From: Brachycybe producta | Lineage: Eukaryota; Arthropoda; Diplopoda; Playtdesmida; Andrognathidae | Length of the DNA stretch: 64,000 nt | Assembly (NCBI GenBank): GCA_036925085.1 | Contig: JAUPFP010000020.1 | Location: forward strand, 688,501-752,500 | Direction: 5' to 3' | Notes under the pieces: generated by a model | The model's input: the letters and a program-made list of their open reading frames with translations, nothing else | Databases searched by the model: none | What the model was told of the DNA's origin: nothing | Made by a program: the position numbers and the translations under genes | Shown here: one piece after another, positions 12,101 through 22,626 of the stretch | Numbering within the stretch: the first letter of the stretch is position 1 | How the letters are laid out: each line of letters starts with the position of its first letter

Positions 12101-14490
12101 ATAAAAAAATTAAAAAAAAACGCACCAGGATATCGATCGTATTGTCAAGTATACCGGAAGAAAACATTGAAACATTATACTTATTATTCAATTTAATTAT
12201 GCTTATCCCCTGAAGTTTTTCCTGATTTTTTGTAAATTGTGAATCCTCTAAATTCCTCTCAAGCAATGTCATATATTTGATTTGAAAAATTACTCTGCAA
12301 GCAGACATAAAGGCCTATGGCAGAGGGACAAGAGTCCAAGTGCAGCATACAAAATGTATTGTCAAACCAGAAAATATAAAACCTCACTGATATAAACCCA
12401 ACAACAATTTCAATATTTTTTTAATGCTGCAAGTATATGCATTGTCAAAACAAAACAAATTTATGACTCCCATAAAATACGTTTTTCCTGCACAAAATCC
12501 CCGGCAAGCAAGTTTCATTGTCGAATCACCCTAGGGACAAATGACCAGTAATAAGAATCTGTTCGTGCAAAAATCTCTCCAACTTTGTCAGAGTGATCAC
12601 CCCTACCCAAATATAATGCCCTGCAAAGTTTACTTGAAGTTGGTTTAGGGCAAGAGCCTTCTAGCATTCGATTAAAGATATTAAGACTAAAATCTGAACG
12701 TCTTGCAAGTAAACTATCCCCACCAAGCTCTGAAAGCATTTTAGTTACACTGTCAGCATATCCATGTTTACCACAAACAATCCTAGCAGCCCTGTGTTGG
12801 ACCATTTCTATGGAGTGAGCTAAGTCTGCAGTGTGGGGATTCCACACGGAGCTGCAGTATTCAAGAAGGGGACGTACTAATGATTGATATGCTATACATT
12901 TTACCTCCCTGGTACACCTTCTTAGAACGCATTGACTAAACCTTAGCATCTGCCTAGACTTGGAAATAATCTGTTCGACGTGCAGCTTTCAAGAAAGTTT
13001 AGCTGTAATCCTTACCCCCAAATATTTATAAGAATCTATGTTATTAAGTGGAATTGCCCCTATTCTATGTGGAAATATTATTGGATTCCTTCCCCTAGCT
13101 ACCCTCATTACACCACATTTTTCCTTATTAAGTTGAAGTTGCCATATAGAACACCATGCCTCTATTGCTTTCAAGTCACAATCAATAATATGGCAATCAT
13201 TGTCAGAGGTAACCTCACAATAAATTATTGTATCATCTGCAAATAGCCGGCAATTGCTGCTAACTGGACTGCTGAGGTCATTGATATATAAAATAAACAG
13301 AAGCGGACCCAACACACTACCCTGAGGAACCCCTGCTGTTACCACTATCCAGTCAGATTCAGACCCACCTGCAACAACCCTTTGTTTCCTATCACTCAAA
13401 AAAGAATGTACCATAAAATAATGCACAATATAGCTAATGTACAGGAAGCAGTTTGCTCCAGATGCCAGTCTCCAAAAGGGAACCCTAAAAATGGCATTTT
13501 TAACTTTATAAAGGCTATGCTATGTAACAATGTAGAGCTCTTGTTAAGGGGCTCAAGTCGTAGAATCTCTTAACTCGAGCAGATACCGCTTTTCGCTTTG
13601 AGATTTAGTGTTATACTACCTGAGTCCAATGGTGCAGGGGTCGTTCTCCTAGATACTATCGATGTAGCTGGAAAAGAATAGAGTTGAAAGGCGAGACAAA
13701 TGCAGATTGTCGATTACTTATTTATTATACCCAATCATTGTAATATAACAAACAGAGAATAGTTGCAAGTGTGGCGTGCTTTCGCCACTGGACCATTGAA
13801 TGAGTTATAACTTCATGTTTTCGATATCAGAGAATGGACCCATAATCTATCAAAACATGGTCTTTTATACCTAGGGCCTGTGTACACCTTTTCAGGGGTA
13901 CCCATGCCCTAAAGACCATGCTTCGATGGGTATCCATTAGCCGATACCGGAACCAGGATTTGTCTTGTAGCTTTGGGGTCTTCAAGAGGTAGGGAAAGGA
14001 CGCAAGTACGTCCTTTAGATCCCCAGGTACCCCCAGGCTATGGGAAGGACAGAAAGGCGAAATACAGAGTGTTACAGCTATATACTAGTTTCAGCCTCTT
14101 ACCAATTTCTATTACAGAAAATCGCATTTTTTGGTTTGCTTATGAATTTATATTTAAAAAAATTGGTGGGTGCACTTAAGAATTTTTTTCCATGTGCCCA
14201 AAACCCAGCTACGTGGCCTCGAATACTGCTCTCAAATTTCGCTATTTATTCGTTGCCGAATCTTGCTGCCTTGCTAATATGTCAATTTTTTTTTTCTTTT
14301 TTAGAATGTGCAACGTAATTTGCAAGAATATGAATGTGGAAAAACGATAATCATTGTTGCTCATCGTTTGTCGACAATCATCGACGCTGACATTATATAT
14401 GTTATAAGCAAAGGGAAAGTGGTAGAAGCTGGCAACCATTCTGAATTACTTTCCCTACGAGCACATTATTATAACTTACACAAGTTGTAA
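6035..14490 (+). CDS. ABC transporter, ABCB/MDR type, C-terminal part (7 exons)
   Basis: Membrane exporter that couples ATP hydrolysis to transport; the substrate cannot be told. Seven exons join in phase: 6035-6132, 6208-6348, 7232-7382, 8643-8846, 10763-10966, 11048-11194, 14305-14490, giving 376 codons and a stop. In order: the cytoplasmic coupling segment (NIRTVISLG), two hydrophobic helices, the linker typical of ABCB ([15 protein letters not shown]), Walker [11 protein letters not shown]-loop (VQQEP), signature ISGGQKQR in place of LSGGQ, Walker [13 protein letters not shown] with D-loop, and H-loop VAHRLST. All ATPase residues are intact. The reading frame is undamaged despite introns packed with transposons, so the gene is probably functional. 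The first exon starts at an acceptor, so further 5' exons lie left of the window or were missed. It could be the second half of a full transporter or the end of a half transporter. Confidence 0.9.
6208..6348 (+). CDS. ABC transporter exon: transmembrane helices
   Basis: The acceptor after ATTAAG at 6207 restores the frame from the previous exon over a 75-base intron; the donor is CAG|GTAAAA at 6349. It encodes a charged stretch and then two hydrophobic segments (around [16 protein letters not shown] and ELVIISLF). The acceptor was chosen because it preserves phase; AG sites at 6214, 6217 and 6224 are alternatives. Confidence 0.65.
6369..7177. mobile_element. palindromic MITE flanked by TTAA
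   Basis: An 801-bp element (6373-7173) whose two halves are inverse copies (GAGGCTACATCACAGA at the left end, its complement at the right end), centred near 6770. Both ends are bordered by TTAA, the duplication made by piggyBac-type transposases. It sits in an intron of the ABC gene and encodes nothing recognisable. Confidence 0.8.
7232..7382 (+). CDS. ABC transporter exon: end of TMD and linker
   Basis: Acceptor TTTTTTACAG ends at 7231; donor GTATAT at 7383. It encodes 50 residues ending in the linker to the nucleotide-binding domain, with the ABCB pattern of SAxxxxxRIFxIID. The phase matches on both sides. Confidence 0.85.
7893..8438. mobile_element. second, truncated copy of the palindromic MITE
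   Basis: It shares the internal blocks TTCACTGTGGTTTA, AAATAGTTTTTAAAAATAG and CGATGCTAGC with the element at 6369-7177, and ends with a diverged version of its right terminus before TTAA at about 8435. The outer left part is missing. Confidence 0.7.
8643..8846 (+). CDS. ABC transporter exon: start of NBD, Walker A
   Basis: Acceptor TTTGACAG ends at 8642; donor GTAAGG at 8847. It encodes the A-loop aromatic (FSYP) and Walker A (GESGSGKST). The frame stays open past the donor to 8930, but that part has no family similarity and is intron. Confidence 0.92.
9281..9690. repeat. small foldback element 2
   Basis: The left arm of ACATTTGCCCTAAA-type repeats (9281-9436) and the right arm of the inverse unit (9552-9690) flank a spacer (about 9437-9551) that is also found in foldback 3 (shared GGTGGAATATGTT-like and GTGCAAAAAA blocks). 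Confidence 0.85.
9771..10227. repeat. small foldback element 3
   Basis: Same organisation as foldback 2: left arm 9771-9905, spacer about 9908-10017 homologous to the spacer of foldback 2, right arm 10018-10227. The shared spacer shows these are copies of one element family rather than chance arrays. Confidence 0.85.
10763..10966 (+). CDS. ABC transporter exon: Q-loop region
   Basis: Acceptor TTTTTTAG at 10755-10762, donor GTAAGT at 10967. It encodes 68 residues, including [19 protein letters not shown], the Q-loop and the start of the helical subdomain. Confidence 0.92.
11048..11194 (+). CDS. ABC transporter exon: signature and Walker B
   Basis: The acceptor ends at 11047 (TTAAAG), donor GTACAG at 11195. 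Exactly 49 codons carry the signature ISGGQKQR, Walker B with catalytic Glu (FLDE) and the D-loop SALD. The intron from 10967 to 11047 is only 81 bases. Confidence 0.95.
11235..11337. repeat. foldback-arm fragment
   Basis: Three units of the inverse arm repeat (TTTAGGGTAAATGGTTTTAG) in the last ABC intron; a relic without the partner arm. Confidence 0.75.
11363..11790 (+). pseudogene. gypsy reverse-transcriptase fragment
   Basis: Decayed homologue of the RT region of the gypsy pol at 45600-46200: a DTGG start, then [21 protein letters not shown] (positions about 11461-11520), then TTLDLASGY. Stops and frameshifts interrupt it, and the YLDD block is lost. It lies inside the last intron of the ABC transporter, in the same orientation. 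Confidence 0.8.
11800..12500. other. intron sequence without recognised content
   Basis: AT-rich filler in the last ABC intron; no repeat or protein similarity was seen. Confidence 0.4.
12515..13500 (-). pseudogene. LINE (CR1/Jockey-like) reverse-transcriptase fragment
   Basis: The minus strand carries the C-terminal half of a non-[27 protein letters not shown], the catalytic FADD box (LFADDTIIY), a WQLQLN block and the thumb region ending in [11 protein letters not shown]. It spans two frames (13426-12989 and 12949-12515) separated by a frameshift around 12960. No endonuclease remains: a 5'-truncated copy, usual for LINEs. It is related to but distinct from the LINE at 52988-56985. Confidence 0.9.
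13523..14076 (-). mobile_element. solo LTR with GCTA target-site duplication
   Basis: On the minus strand it starts TGTAACACTC and ends ATTGTTACA (TG...CA), flanked by GCTA at 13519-13522 and 14077-14080. It has a TATAAAAG box at about 13864-13871 (minus) and shares the CCTGGGGG and TATAAAAGACCATG blocks with the LTRs of elements A and B, so it is a related LTR family. It is inserted in an ABC intron next to the LINE fragment. Confidence 0.8.
14305..14490 (+). CDS. ABC transporter terminal exon: H-loop and C-terminus
   Basis: Acceptor TTCTTTTTTAG ends at 14304. It encodes the H-loop VAHRLSTI and the usual VxEAGxHxEL strand, and stops at TAA 14488-14490. The upstream intron of 3.1 kb holds at least four mobile-element fragments. 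Confidence 0.93.
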   Translation, partial: NVQRNLQEYECGKTIIIVAHRLSTIIDADIIYVISKGKVVEAGNHSELLSLRAHYYNLHKL

Positions 14491-14617
14491 TAAGTTTTAT
14501 TAGTGAAATTCAGTGGACATGTGGGATTGTGTATTTTGTTATGATTACACACAGTCAAAAGGATATGTTGTGGTTTTGATTACACACAACTGTTGTGGTT
14601 ATTGCACAACTTTTATT

Positions 14618-14623
14618 AATAAA
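14618..14623 (+). terminator. polyadenylation signal of the ABC transporter gene
   Basis: AATAAA 128 bases after the stop codon, inside an A/T-rich stretch; the first canonical signal after the stop. Confidence 0.7.
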
Positions 14624-14629
14624 TTGAAT

Positions 14630-16010
14630 ATTGAATAATCTCAACACGAACACTGCAAATTGCATTTGAATGGCTTTATTTATTTGCTGCATCAATTTAT
14701 TTACTTGCATCGACCATGAGGTCCACCACTAGAGTTGCCAGAGGAATTGCCTGAGGTCGAAACCTGCAGAACAACACCTAAGCTGGTCCAAATGACCAAG
14801 TGGCTGTTTATGATCCAGAGGAACACTGGGGTTCAACGTGACAGATGACTAGCAAGACAAACTGTCCACATCGATAGGAGCCGCTGAAGGAACCCCAAAT
14901 TTGCCCGTAAGCGCTGCCTTTGCAATGAGAAGGCTGGAAGGATATGGAGGGGTGGTGAACGTGGAGGGTTACTGACCATTACTGTAGTGGTGAACGTGGA
15001 TGCTTTACATATACAATAAGTGGTACATGATAATGAATTGCAAAGTACATGAAATTATACACAACCAGAAAACACATTGTCAAAAACAATCTAAACAAGA
15101 TAATCATAACGTAGATAAACTATAAGTTAAGACATAACAATATTTACACTAAATAATGTGTGCGCGGTTGTAAACATGCACAGTCATGCACGAAGTTAAT
15201 GAAAACGGTTTTAAAAGAGAAAATGAATAACTGCTGATCACCACAGATACATAATGCCCTCCATATCCACTGACTATCACTACTAAAACCTATTAAAAGT
15301 TTTTGTAAAATTTAAAAGTAGTATTTGCACCTCTTGGCAACAGTACTATGAGTACTCATATGTCGATCATGATTAAGGGACAGATATAACAATGGAAATG
15401 CTGTTTAAACTGTTAGTTTTTCAATCAGTTAACTGTGTTAACTTGTGTAGTTGAGCACTTTTCACGTTTCAGGGTCCATTTAAAAACGTATGTAATGACT
15501 ATGGGACGAGCAAAACAAGGTCCCGAGAAAAAAGCCTTTTTATTTATATAATCTATGCACGTGGAGAGACAGAAACGAGAGCGGAGAAAGACTTTAGAAA
15601 GAGATATGACATAATCGTTTACATAAAATGATGTCGACAATAACTGAAAGTGATTCCGGAAAAATATCGTTTTCAACGATAATTGATCGAGTGAGACCCG
15701 TTTGTGAAAGGCCGAGCTTTTTAAATATAGAACTGTTAATATTGACACCGAGCCCAGCTGTCAATATAAACAGTTCTATTGAAAAACTTTGAACAATATT
15801 TTCGCTTGGGTTCGTGTCGTGCTCGTTCCATGATTGTTATGAGGAAAGACGGTCGTTACCTTTTGGAAAACTTGCACTATTAAATTCAATGCTTCTGTTC
15901 AGATAAGCATATAATATACTCTTGCTCCATATATTTTATGAAATCTAATCTAATAATTCTAAGGGGGCATTTTTGTGAGACTAAACTTATAATGTTAGTA
16001 AATGTTTTGC
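14630..16010. other. intergenic DNA, no supported gene
   Basis: Downstream of the ABC gene. A moderately complex stretch at 14730-15000 and a short inverted repeat near 15730-15775 were noted, but no coding or repeat family was recognised. Confidence 0.45.
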
Positions 16011-16029
16011 AGAAAAGTTTGGATAGAGT

Positions 16030-16265
16030 TCAACAGGTTGACTTGTTTTTCTAGACTTCTGTAAAGCTTTTGATACAGTTTCTTATTTTAAATTAATGTC
16101 CAAACTTCCTGATTATGGTATGGGAGGGGGGCAAGTTTGCAATTGGATTAGGTCATTTCTCAGTGGATGCATGGGTCTCAATCTCTTTGGGTGGGTGCTA
16201 CATCTGGGGTTCCACAAGGTAGTGTGTTAGGCCCTCTTTTGTTTCTGGTTTTCATTAAGAGCCTA
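16030..16265 (+). pseudogene. LINE reverse-transcriptase fragment
   Basis: Frames read FLDFCKAFDTV and then, after a frameshift, [15 protein letters not shown], the RT blocks that precede the FADD box. Only about 240 bases survive and no flanking LINE structure is visible. Confidence 0.75.
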
Positions 16266-16349
16266 GATATATCGTTTAGTTCAAAATTTCTCCGAATGTA
16301 GGCGCTGCAATCGTTCTTGATTGAAAAATTGTTTTTTAACGTTTTTTCG

Positions 16350-16700
16350 CCAGGTTTCAAGTCACACAATAATTAATAGAAAAATAATTTCGCGTGTTAA
16401 GCTTATAAATAGAAAACATCGTGAAGCCCATAGATTAATACACGTGCTAATTTGTATGTGATTGTTCTAAGTCATTTTAATAGGAGTTAATTAAATGTTT
16501 GGGTGACGCTTTTTTGGTCCTATAGGACTTAACATGGAGTTTAAAAACGATCGATTTTGAACATTGTTTAAAAATAGAAGGACCTTTCAAAATTTTGAAA
16601 AAAGAATCATCGTGAAGGCAATAAACATGTGTAAGTACGTGCTAATTTTTTGGTTGTTCTTAATCATCTTAATGAGGCTTTGGCAGGTCAGTAAACACTC
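16350..16700. repeat. about 190-bp interspersed tandem repeat, locus 1
   Basis: Units marked by CATCGTGAAG and AATAGAAGGACC recur with a spacing of about 188 bases and match the locus at 28190-28625 unit by unit. It is AT-rich and non-coding. Confidence 0.7.
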
Positions 16701-16889
16701 TCATAACATTGTCTGATAATAAACATTATTTTTTTGGTTTGTTCAAAGGCGCTAAACACTTTGTATATTGTTAGGCTCCCACCACCGACATATCCGAGGG
16801 GGGAAAATATTCAATCTCGATGATTCTAATGGTTTTTATTCTTTTCTTCATATTGGAAGGATGTGACGAAAACCCCACAATATTTTTCT

Positions 16890-17661
16890 AAACAAAATTT
16901 CGGCAGTGGGAAGAGCATAATAATATGGAAACATTTAGTGCCTTTCGAACGAGCAGAGCTTTAGTTTTTGAAATGTGAGCTTAGCGTTTATTTCAACCCA
17001 AATAAATATCAGTGATTATCAGACAATGTTACGAGGGTATGTACTGCCATAAAACATCGATTCCATAGCATTAGCTTAGTATTCCAGCAAGAAAATGCAT
17101 CAGTTTCCTCCAATAACCTAATGAAGGAATGGTTACGAAACCAAAATATCACCACTCTCGAATGGCCGGCGTGTCTCCTGGACTTAAATCCTATAGAAAA
17201 CTTTTGGGACATCATTGTACATGATGATTAAGCAGATTGCCATCATGATACTACAATATCAAAGTTGAAAATTGTCATTTTAGCTCCTTTGGGGTAGAAT
17301 TTCGGTAAATTTGCTTATAAATAGTGTTTAAAGTATGTAGGAAAGTATGTTTTAAGTTTTAAAACATCTGGACTGTCATTTACCATATTAATTTTAATAT
17401 TACTTTTGTGTTCAGCATGTTGTTTTGTCACAATAATTAATAAAAGTGAAAAGTTCATTAGTGCGTCTATAATTATGAAATGGTCATTTTCCAGTTTTTA
17501 ATTTTTTTAATTTTTACCTTTTTAAGAAAAAAATTTGTGCCTAGCAGAAAGTTTAGAATATAAGATGATCTCTTTATGTTGAAAATTTCAGGTGAATCCA
17601 TCAACTATAACTCGAGTTATAACAAATTTCTTGGGTGCGTCTATATATATGAAACGCACTG
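16890..17661 (+). pseudogene. Tc1/mariner transposase remnant with 3' terminal repeat
   Basis: The plus strand carries the C-terminal part of a Tc1-type transposase: FQQENA..., LEWPACLLDLNPIENFWDII (about 17080-17214), which includes the last acidic residue of the catalytic triad. Upstream coding is degraded. The 3' end has a terminal repeat (complement CAGTGCGTTTCATATATATA, 17642-17661) followed by TA. No matching left terminus was found. Confidence 0.8.
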
Positions 17662-17663
17662 TA

Positions 17664-17779
17664 TTAAGCCAGGTCTGTGTGTGCGGCTGTGTGTGTCACA
17701 AAAAACCTTGAAGCACATCGGAATTTATATAAATTTAAATGAATAAATGAACCACTTTTTTTTCTCAAGGTCAACTATA
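17664..17779 (+). mobile_element. Helitron-like element 3, 5' part (split by element A)
   Basis: It contains GGTCTGTGTGTG, CATCGGAATTTATATAAATT and the GTTCATTTATTC-like block in the order seen in the minus-strand copies at 5600-5985 and 29600-29975. The rest of this copy continues at 26396 after element A. The exact 5' end is uncertain; no clear TC start was seen. Confidence 0.65.
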
Positions 17780-18407
17780 TGTAACACCTAGCAACCCCTG
17801 TTCCGGCCAAAACTGTAGCCTGGGGGTAAACAACTCCTGTTTGTCCCTCCCTCCTTTCCCAATAATTATTTTGACGGCAGACTGATACATTTAGGACCTT
17901 GGTCACTTGGACCTGGTTACACCTCGCAGGTGTGCACAGGTCCAAGGTATAAAAGGACCGTGTTCCTCTTTGTTCTTCGTCCTTATTCTTGCCTTTATCT
18001 TTACTCTAAGTTGTATTACATCGAATCAATTCCATACCACATCATGGGCATGAGGACGCACCTTTAATCTAAACCGTTCATCTTTGTAATATTGATGTTT
18101 CTTGACAAAGATGAATAAAAGTGTTACAATAAGAAACTGCATTGTTTTTATGTTCGGTAACTAATAACTTCTCCACAGAGGCCGGAGACACCATAAGGCA
18201 GGAGACATACGATCCTGATGCAGCTACATCTTTATTGGTAATTACATTCAGGAGAAGATGTATATCAGCGTCGACAGAGAGCAGGATGGCCACCATCCTT
18301 CTGCATCGATTTCACCCCCATGCAAGAGGATCATCGTAATCCAACTCCATCCAGCTACTTCTGTGACTCGGATCTTCCTCGTGCGGGCACCGCACGAGTG
18401 TATTCAC
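17780..18407 (+). mobile_element. 5' LTR of element A
   Basis: Starts TGTAACACC directly after the duplication TATA (17776-17779) and matches the 3' LTR at 25701-26395 until about 18407, where its last part is lost. It has a TATAAAAGG promoter at 17948-17956 and an AATAAA signal at 18114-18119. The primer-binding site expected after the LTR is not recognisable in this copy. Confidence 0.85.
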
Positions 18408-20325
18408 TCTGTGAATACACACATCACAGGTCGACTGCGCAATTCTGTGTCCTGTCCAGAGAGACACGTGGAGAAAGAACTTTTGTTTGCCATCTGCTTA
18501 GCACTCGGGAACACGAAGGCAACTGTTGTGGACACACGTGTTTCCGTCCACGTATTTGTGTTTTATGTTCATCATCATCCACTGTTTTCTTAACTCTTAC
18601 TTATATTTCGAAGTGAAGCCCACTTGACCCTCCGTATCATTGGTTGGTAGGTGGGGAACACTTCAAACAAATTATTTTTAATCTCCGAGAGGAGTTTGCT
18701 CAGCCGAAACTCCGTATCATTGTCAGGTGAGCAAACAAATCTCTGCTACTTGTCTTTCCACCTATTAATAGACCTTTAAAAGATGTGTGTCTTTTAAATG
18801 TGCCTAATATTTTCACTCTTCAATTTTAATTTTCCTAGCAAGTTTTCTTCCTAACTCCATATCATTATTAGGGCTTACAAGCTAAAAACACACTTTTTCT
18901 AGCCACGTGGGACTCTCTTGTCCCCTCTTCTTTGTTCTTTATTTCATCCATTGTGCTTCCCTTGGGACCCTCTATGTCCCAAGTCATCATTTTCAAACTC
19001 GCCATCATCCCCTCAAAGTACTTCATATGAACTTCTTCATTGGACACCATTGAAGCACTGGCCGCCATCTTGGATCAACCGGACACTTATCAAAAAGTGC
19101 CAATAGAGCGGTTTTTTGCTCCATATAAACATTTTGTTGTATCTTTTCTTCTCTTCTTGTTCTTCTCTTTTTTCTTCTCTTCCAAAGGGCCTGCACTTGT
19201 GTGCCCCTGGTGGAGTTTCTCTTTCTAGAGAAAAGTTCTATTCTCTTTTGAACTTTTCTTTCTTTTAAATGTTCTTCCTTCTGGTGACCATCAAGCACCA
19301 CCTGGCAGACATTCATTGTATTGCACATTTTCGGACATTGTAATAAAATCAACAACCGGAAGTGGCCACCACAGTGCCACCTACAGACCTCTTCTCTTCA
19401 CTCATCATAGTTCCTCACTACCAGTGACTCTGCCCTTTCATCCAGAGCCATCCAGCAGTGAGGATCACTAAATTAATCATCCTGAACATTTCTTCTTGTT
19501 CAACAAGCTTTTTGCTTTGCTGAACAATCATCATTTTTTTCATTTCTTAACTGCTTTGCTCTTTCAATAAATTAGATTCTTTAGAGCGTGGGCACCACAC
19601 CAGAATCCATTACTCCTTCGAGCAAACCAGCTTTCTTCCACTCTTTCCTGTAAAAGCCCAGCTATTTTGGACTTTTATTCTTTTATTCTTTTCTGGGAGT
19701 TCAGCCATCTTGAACTTCCATCGCTTTGTGCATTCTTTCTTTGCACAAACTCTTACTCCTTTCTGCTAAACAAGTGAATCTAATTGTGCAGACACTGCAT
19801 TTTAGTTTCACTCTTCTCTTTATTTTTCTAATTTCTTTGCAGTACAGTCTTTGATTGGGTGGTGTACCACGCTCAAAGTTATATTGTACATCTGCTATTT
19901 TATTGAGAATTCTAGAACTCTCATAACCTCCACATGGTCGCCATATACCATGTGTTGAGAAGATTAGAGTTCCAAGATCAGACACTCAATAAAGAAGTCA
20001 CAACACCCTACACCAGCTGGGAATTATCATGCCCAAATGAGGACATTATAACCAACACAACACGCAATGGGACTGCAAAAACAACGCAACTACATGTGCA
20101 AAGTGTAGGTAGTTCATCGTCACTCAGTGTATAAGAGTACGAGGGTGTACTCCGACCGCGTGTTGTATGAGTAACTTCATACTGGACTCCAATACGGAAC
20201 CAAAAAGCATCGCTCAGAGTGTACTCGAGAACCCTCGGAGCTGCACACACCGAATCGGACATCGCCGGACTCGTTTGTCACCACAAATCCACACCGCTTA
20301 CACTTTACACGCCGCATCATCTATC
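18408..20325 (+). other. long untranslated leader of element A
   Basis: About 1.9 kb between LTR and gag. It aligns with element B at 38580-40970. It has repeated CTCCGTATCATT words (18630, 18710) and pyrimidine-rich tracts. Open frames here differ between the two copies and show no protein features. Confidence 0.6.
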
Positions 20326-21838
20326 ATGGCTGCCTCACACGAATCCTCGGAAATCCTGTCTGATCACCAGGGTTCCCACAAGGGTACACCGGAGGTACCT
20401 ATTGTTGATGATGCAACACCACTGCCACAGCCGACTGAGCCCAACCTCCTTGAGCTATCACAACAGGTGGCCACGCTAGCAGAACACGTGGCCCGGATCA
20501 TGGACGATTGGTTCACGCCCAATCGACCAACGACACCACAACACATACACACCAATATTACGACCATGACTCTGAGGCCTCTTCAGTTCCCTGTTATGGT
20601 TACAGGGAGCATCAGGATCGGCACAACAGACACTACACATCATCTACCGCACCACCCTGACTGGCAATACACTCGATAATGGCATCAAGATCAGTCAGAT
20701 GGTTAAAACCGTAGACGCGTGTGCGGAACAGCCGTGTGCACCACCGACTATGACATGTGCTGACTCTCCACAATCTCTCATCCCGGCTGCACGTAATGAC
20801 TGTCACCCGGCACCCATGGAACAGCAGCAGGGTAGGGGGCCGAAACCAAGACCCTTCAGTCTATGCACCACATTTTCAGCCACAAGTGGCAGCAAGGATG
20901 ACGGCTGGGATGTCTAACATACAAGATGGCATTTACAGAGCAGCCTCCAGGGAAAACTCGACTGAAGATTTCAATAAGAAATATAATGGCCGCCACCCAG
21001 CCAATGCAATCCAAAAATTTGATGGATTGACAGGGTTTCGCATCTACCTGGAAGAATTCGAGGAAGTGGCTCACCTGTATGACTGGACTGACCGCCAAAA
21101 GGAAGAGTATCTCACTTGGTGCTTCACCTTGGCCGCCCGTACGTGGTTGAGCAAGCTGAAGGACGAATGTTGTGGCATTTCGTGGCCGAGTTGAGAGTAC
21201 GAATGGTGGATATGTTTGGTCGACCGAACGAATTACCCATCCTGCAGAAACAGTATATAGAGATGCTTCAAGCGGAAGGCGAGGGCACACAGGCCTTCAT
21301 TTGGAAGTTTATGGCTCTTGGCGACTGTGTTTACCTGCACATGGATGATCAGATGCGCATAAATCAGTTGCGTCGCACTCTACACCCAACCCTTCGAGAT
21401 GCCGTCCATCACGCAGCCACCACGTCATTCAAGGATTTAGCAAACACCATCCTCAACATAGAGGTGGTCCTACTGTCCTTGAACAAATGGCCGATGGAAT
21501 CTAAAGCTGCATCTGGCACACAAACTGGTAAAGAAGCATCAAAGACCGATAAAGAGCAAGCGGCAGCCGCCAGCTCTAAAGCCCTAGGCAAAGTTCTAGG
21601 CACGATAAAAAGCCAAACCAAACTGCTACTACTAACTCGGGGCAACACTCTACAACAGACACCAAACAAGACACCACTCGCACGTTTCACAAGAGCCAGT
21701 CAACGTGCTATAACTGTGGGAAGTTGGGCCATTTTCTTCGTGAGTGCCACCAGCCAAAGAAGATCTCCATCAAGCAGTTTGGAGAACCGATCACCGATTA
21801 CGACACTGAGGAGGAGGTGCCCAAAGCGGACATTATAA
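20326..21838 (+). pseudogene. element A gag (capsid and zinc knuckle), frameshifted
   Basis: Gag of a Ty3/gypsy-type element, which would form the particle shell and bind RNA. The probable ATG at 20326 (MAASHESSEIL) is shared with element B (57327). A proline-rich N-terminus is followed by a capsid region (KFDGLTGFRIYLEEF..., WLSKLKD, about 21015-21170, then MVDMFGRPNEL..., about 21204-21480) and a CX2CX4HX4C knuckle (CYNCGKLGHFLREC, about 21710-21750). Stops or frameshifts occur near 20677, 21194 and 21720, so the copy is inactive. No reverse transcriptase follows it. Confidence 0.85.
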
Positions 21839-22071
21839 CCGAAAATGGAGCTGAGTTTGCATTGATCCGATTACTGGGACAAATCCACAAGATCTCTCTT
21901 CCAGCTCCAGTTTCAACCGGAAAGGGACCACTACCTGAAAAACCCGACACAGACAGTTCCAACGATCCCGAGAACATACCGATTCTTGTGATCGAACGAA
22001 CTCCCATGCGAGCATAGACCTCGGCCGAGCTGATCACGTGGCAGGACACGCTTGATGTCCTTTCAACATCC

Positions 22072-22626
22072 ATGGAATTAGAAGGGTGCCGTGAAAAAAG
22101 AATAGTAGCCATCATGGCTCCAGGCACCCAACCACCGACGAAAGGCCACTCCTGCTGTTGGAAACTCATGGAGACGGTATACAACCAGCTGGTAGACAAC
22201 TGCACGCCACAGGAAGTCGGAGATTATGATGCTAGTGACAGAAATCCATGCATCGCCATCACAATCAACGGAAAAGTCATACGTATTCTTGCGGATACCG
22301 GAGCTATGGGCAGCGTCACCTCAGTTGCACTTGCACAGGAACATAAGTTCGAGATTGAGCCTGTGCTTATTCCAACCGATGTTCAGGGTGTGGGAGGCCT
22401 GAAGATCACCGTTGTGGGCCAATTTGCCACGGTGGTCCAGCTATGCACCCACACTGTGCGAGAACACCTGCTGGTAATTGCCGGCCAGCCCGAGGCTATT
22501 CTAGGCCGAGATCTGGGCCGAGCTTTACAGCTCGCTGTATCCATGGCCACCAATAAAGTATACTTAGAGGACGACCTCTTCGAGTCCACACTCCAACAAA
22601 AATGCATAGAAGCACATATCGGATAG
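22072..22626 (+). CDS. element A retroviral-type aspartic protease
   Basis: An intact 184-residue frame containing a pepsin-like retroviral protease: the active site ILADTGAMGSV near residue 72, then strand motifs VGGLKITVVG and a C-terminal ILGRDLGRAL (the ILGxD element of retropepsins). It would cut the Gag precursor. The annotated start is the first ATG; the natural protein was probably translated as part of Gag-PR (the preceding frame is broken near 22015). It ends at TAG 22624-22626, and nothing resembling RT follows. Confidence 0.85.
   Translation: MELEGCREKRIVAIMAPGTQPPTKGHSCCWKLMETVYNQLVDNCTPQEVGDYDASDRNPCIAITINGKVIRILADTGAMGSVTSVALAQEHKFEIEPVLIPTDVQGVGGLKITVVGQFATVVQLCTHTVREHLLVIAGQPEAILGRDLGRALQLAVSMATNKVYLEDDLFESTLQQKCIEAHIG

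Noticed and set aside
18078-19400. Frames of 60-110 codons in the leaders of elements A and B
   Set aside because: Not shared between the two copies as open frames; probably untranslated leader.
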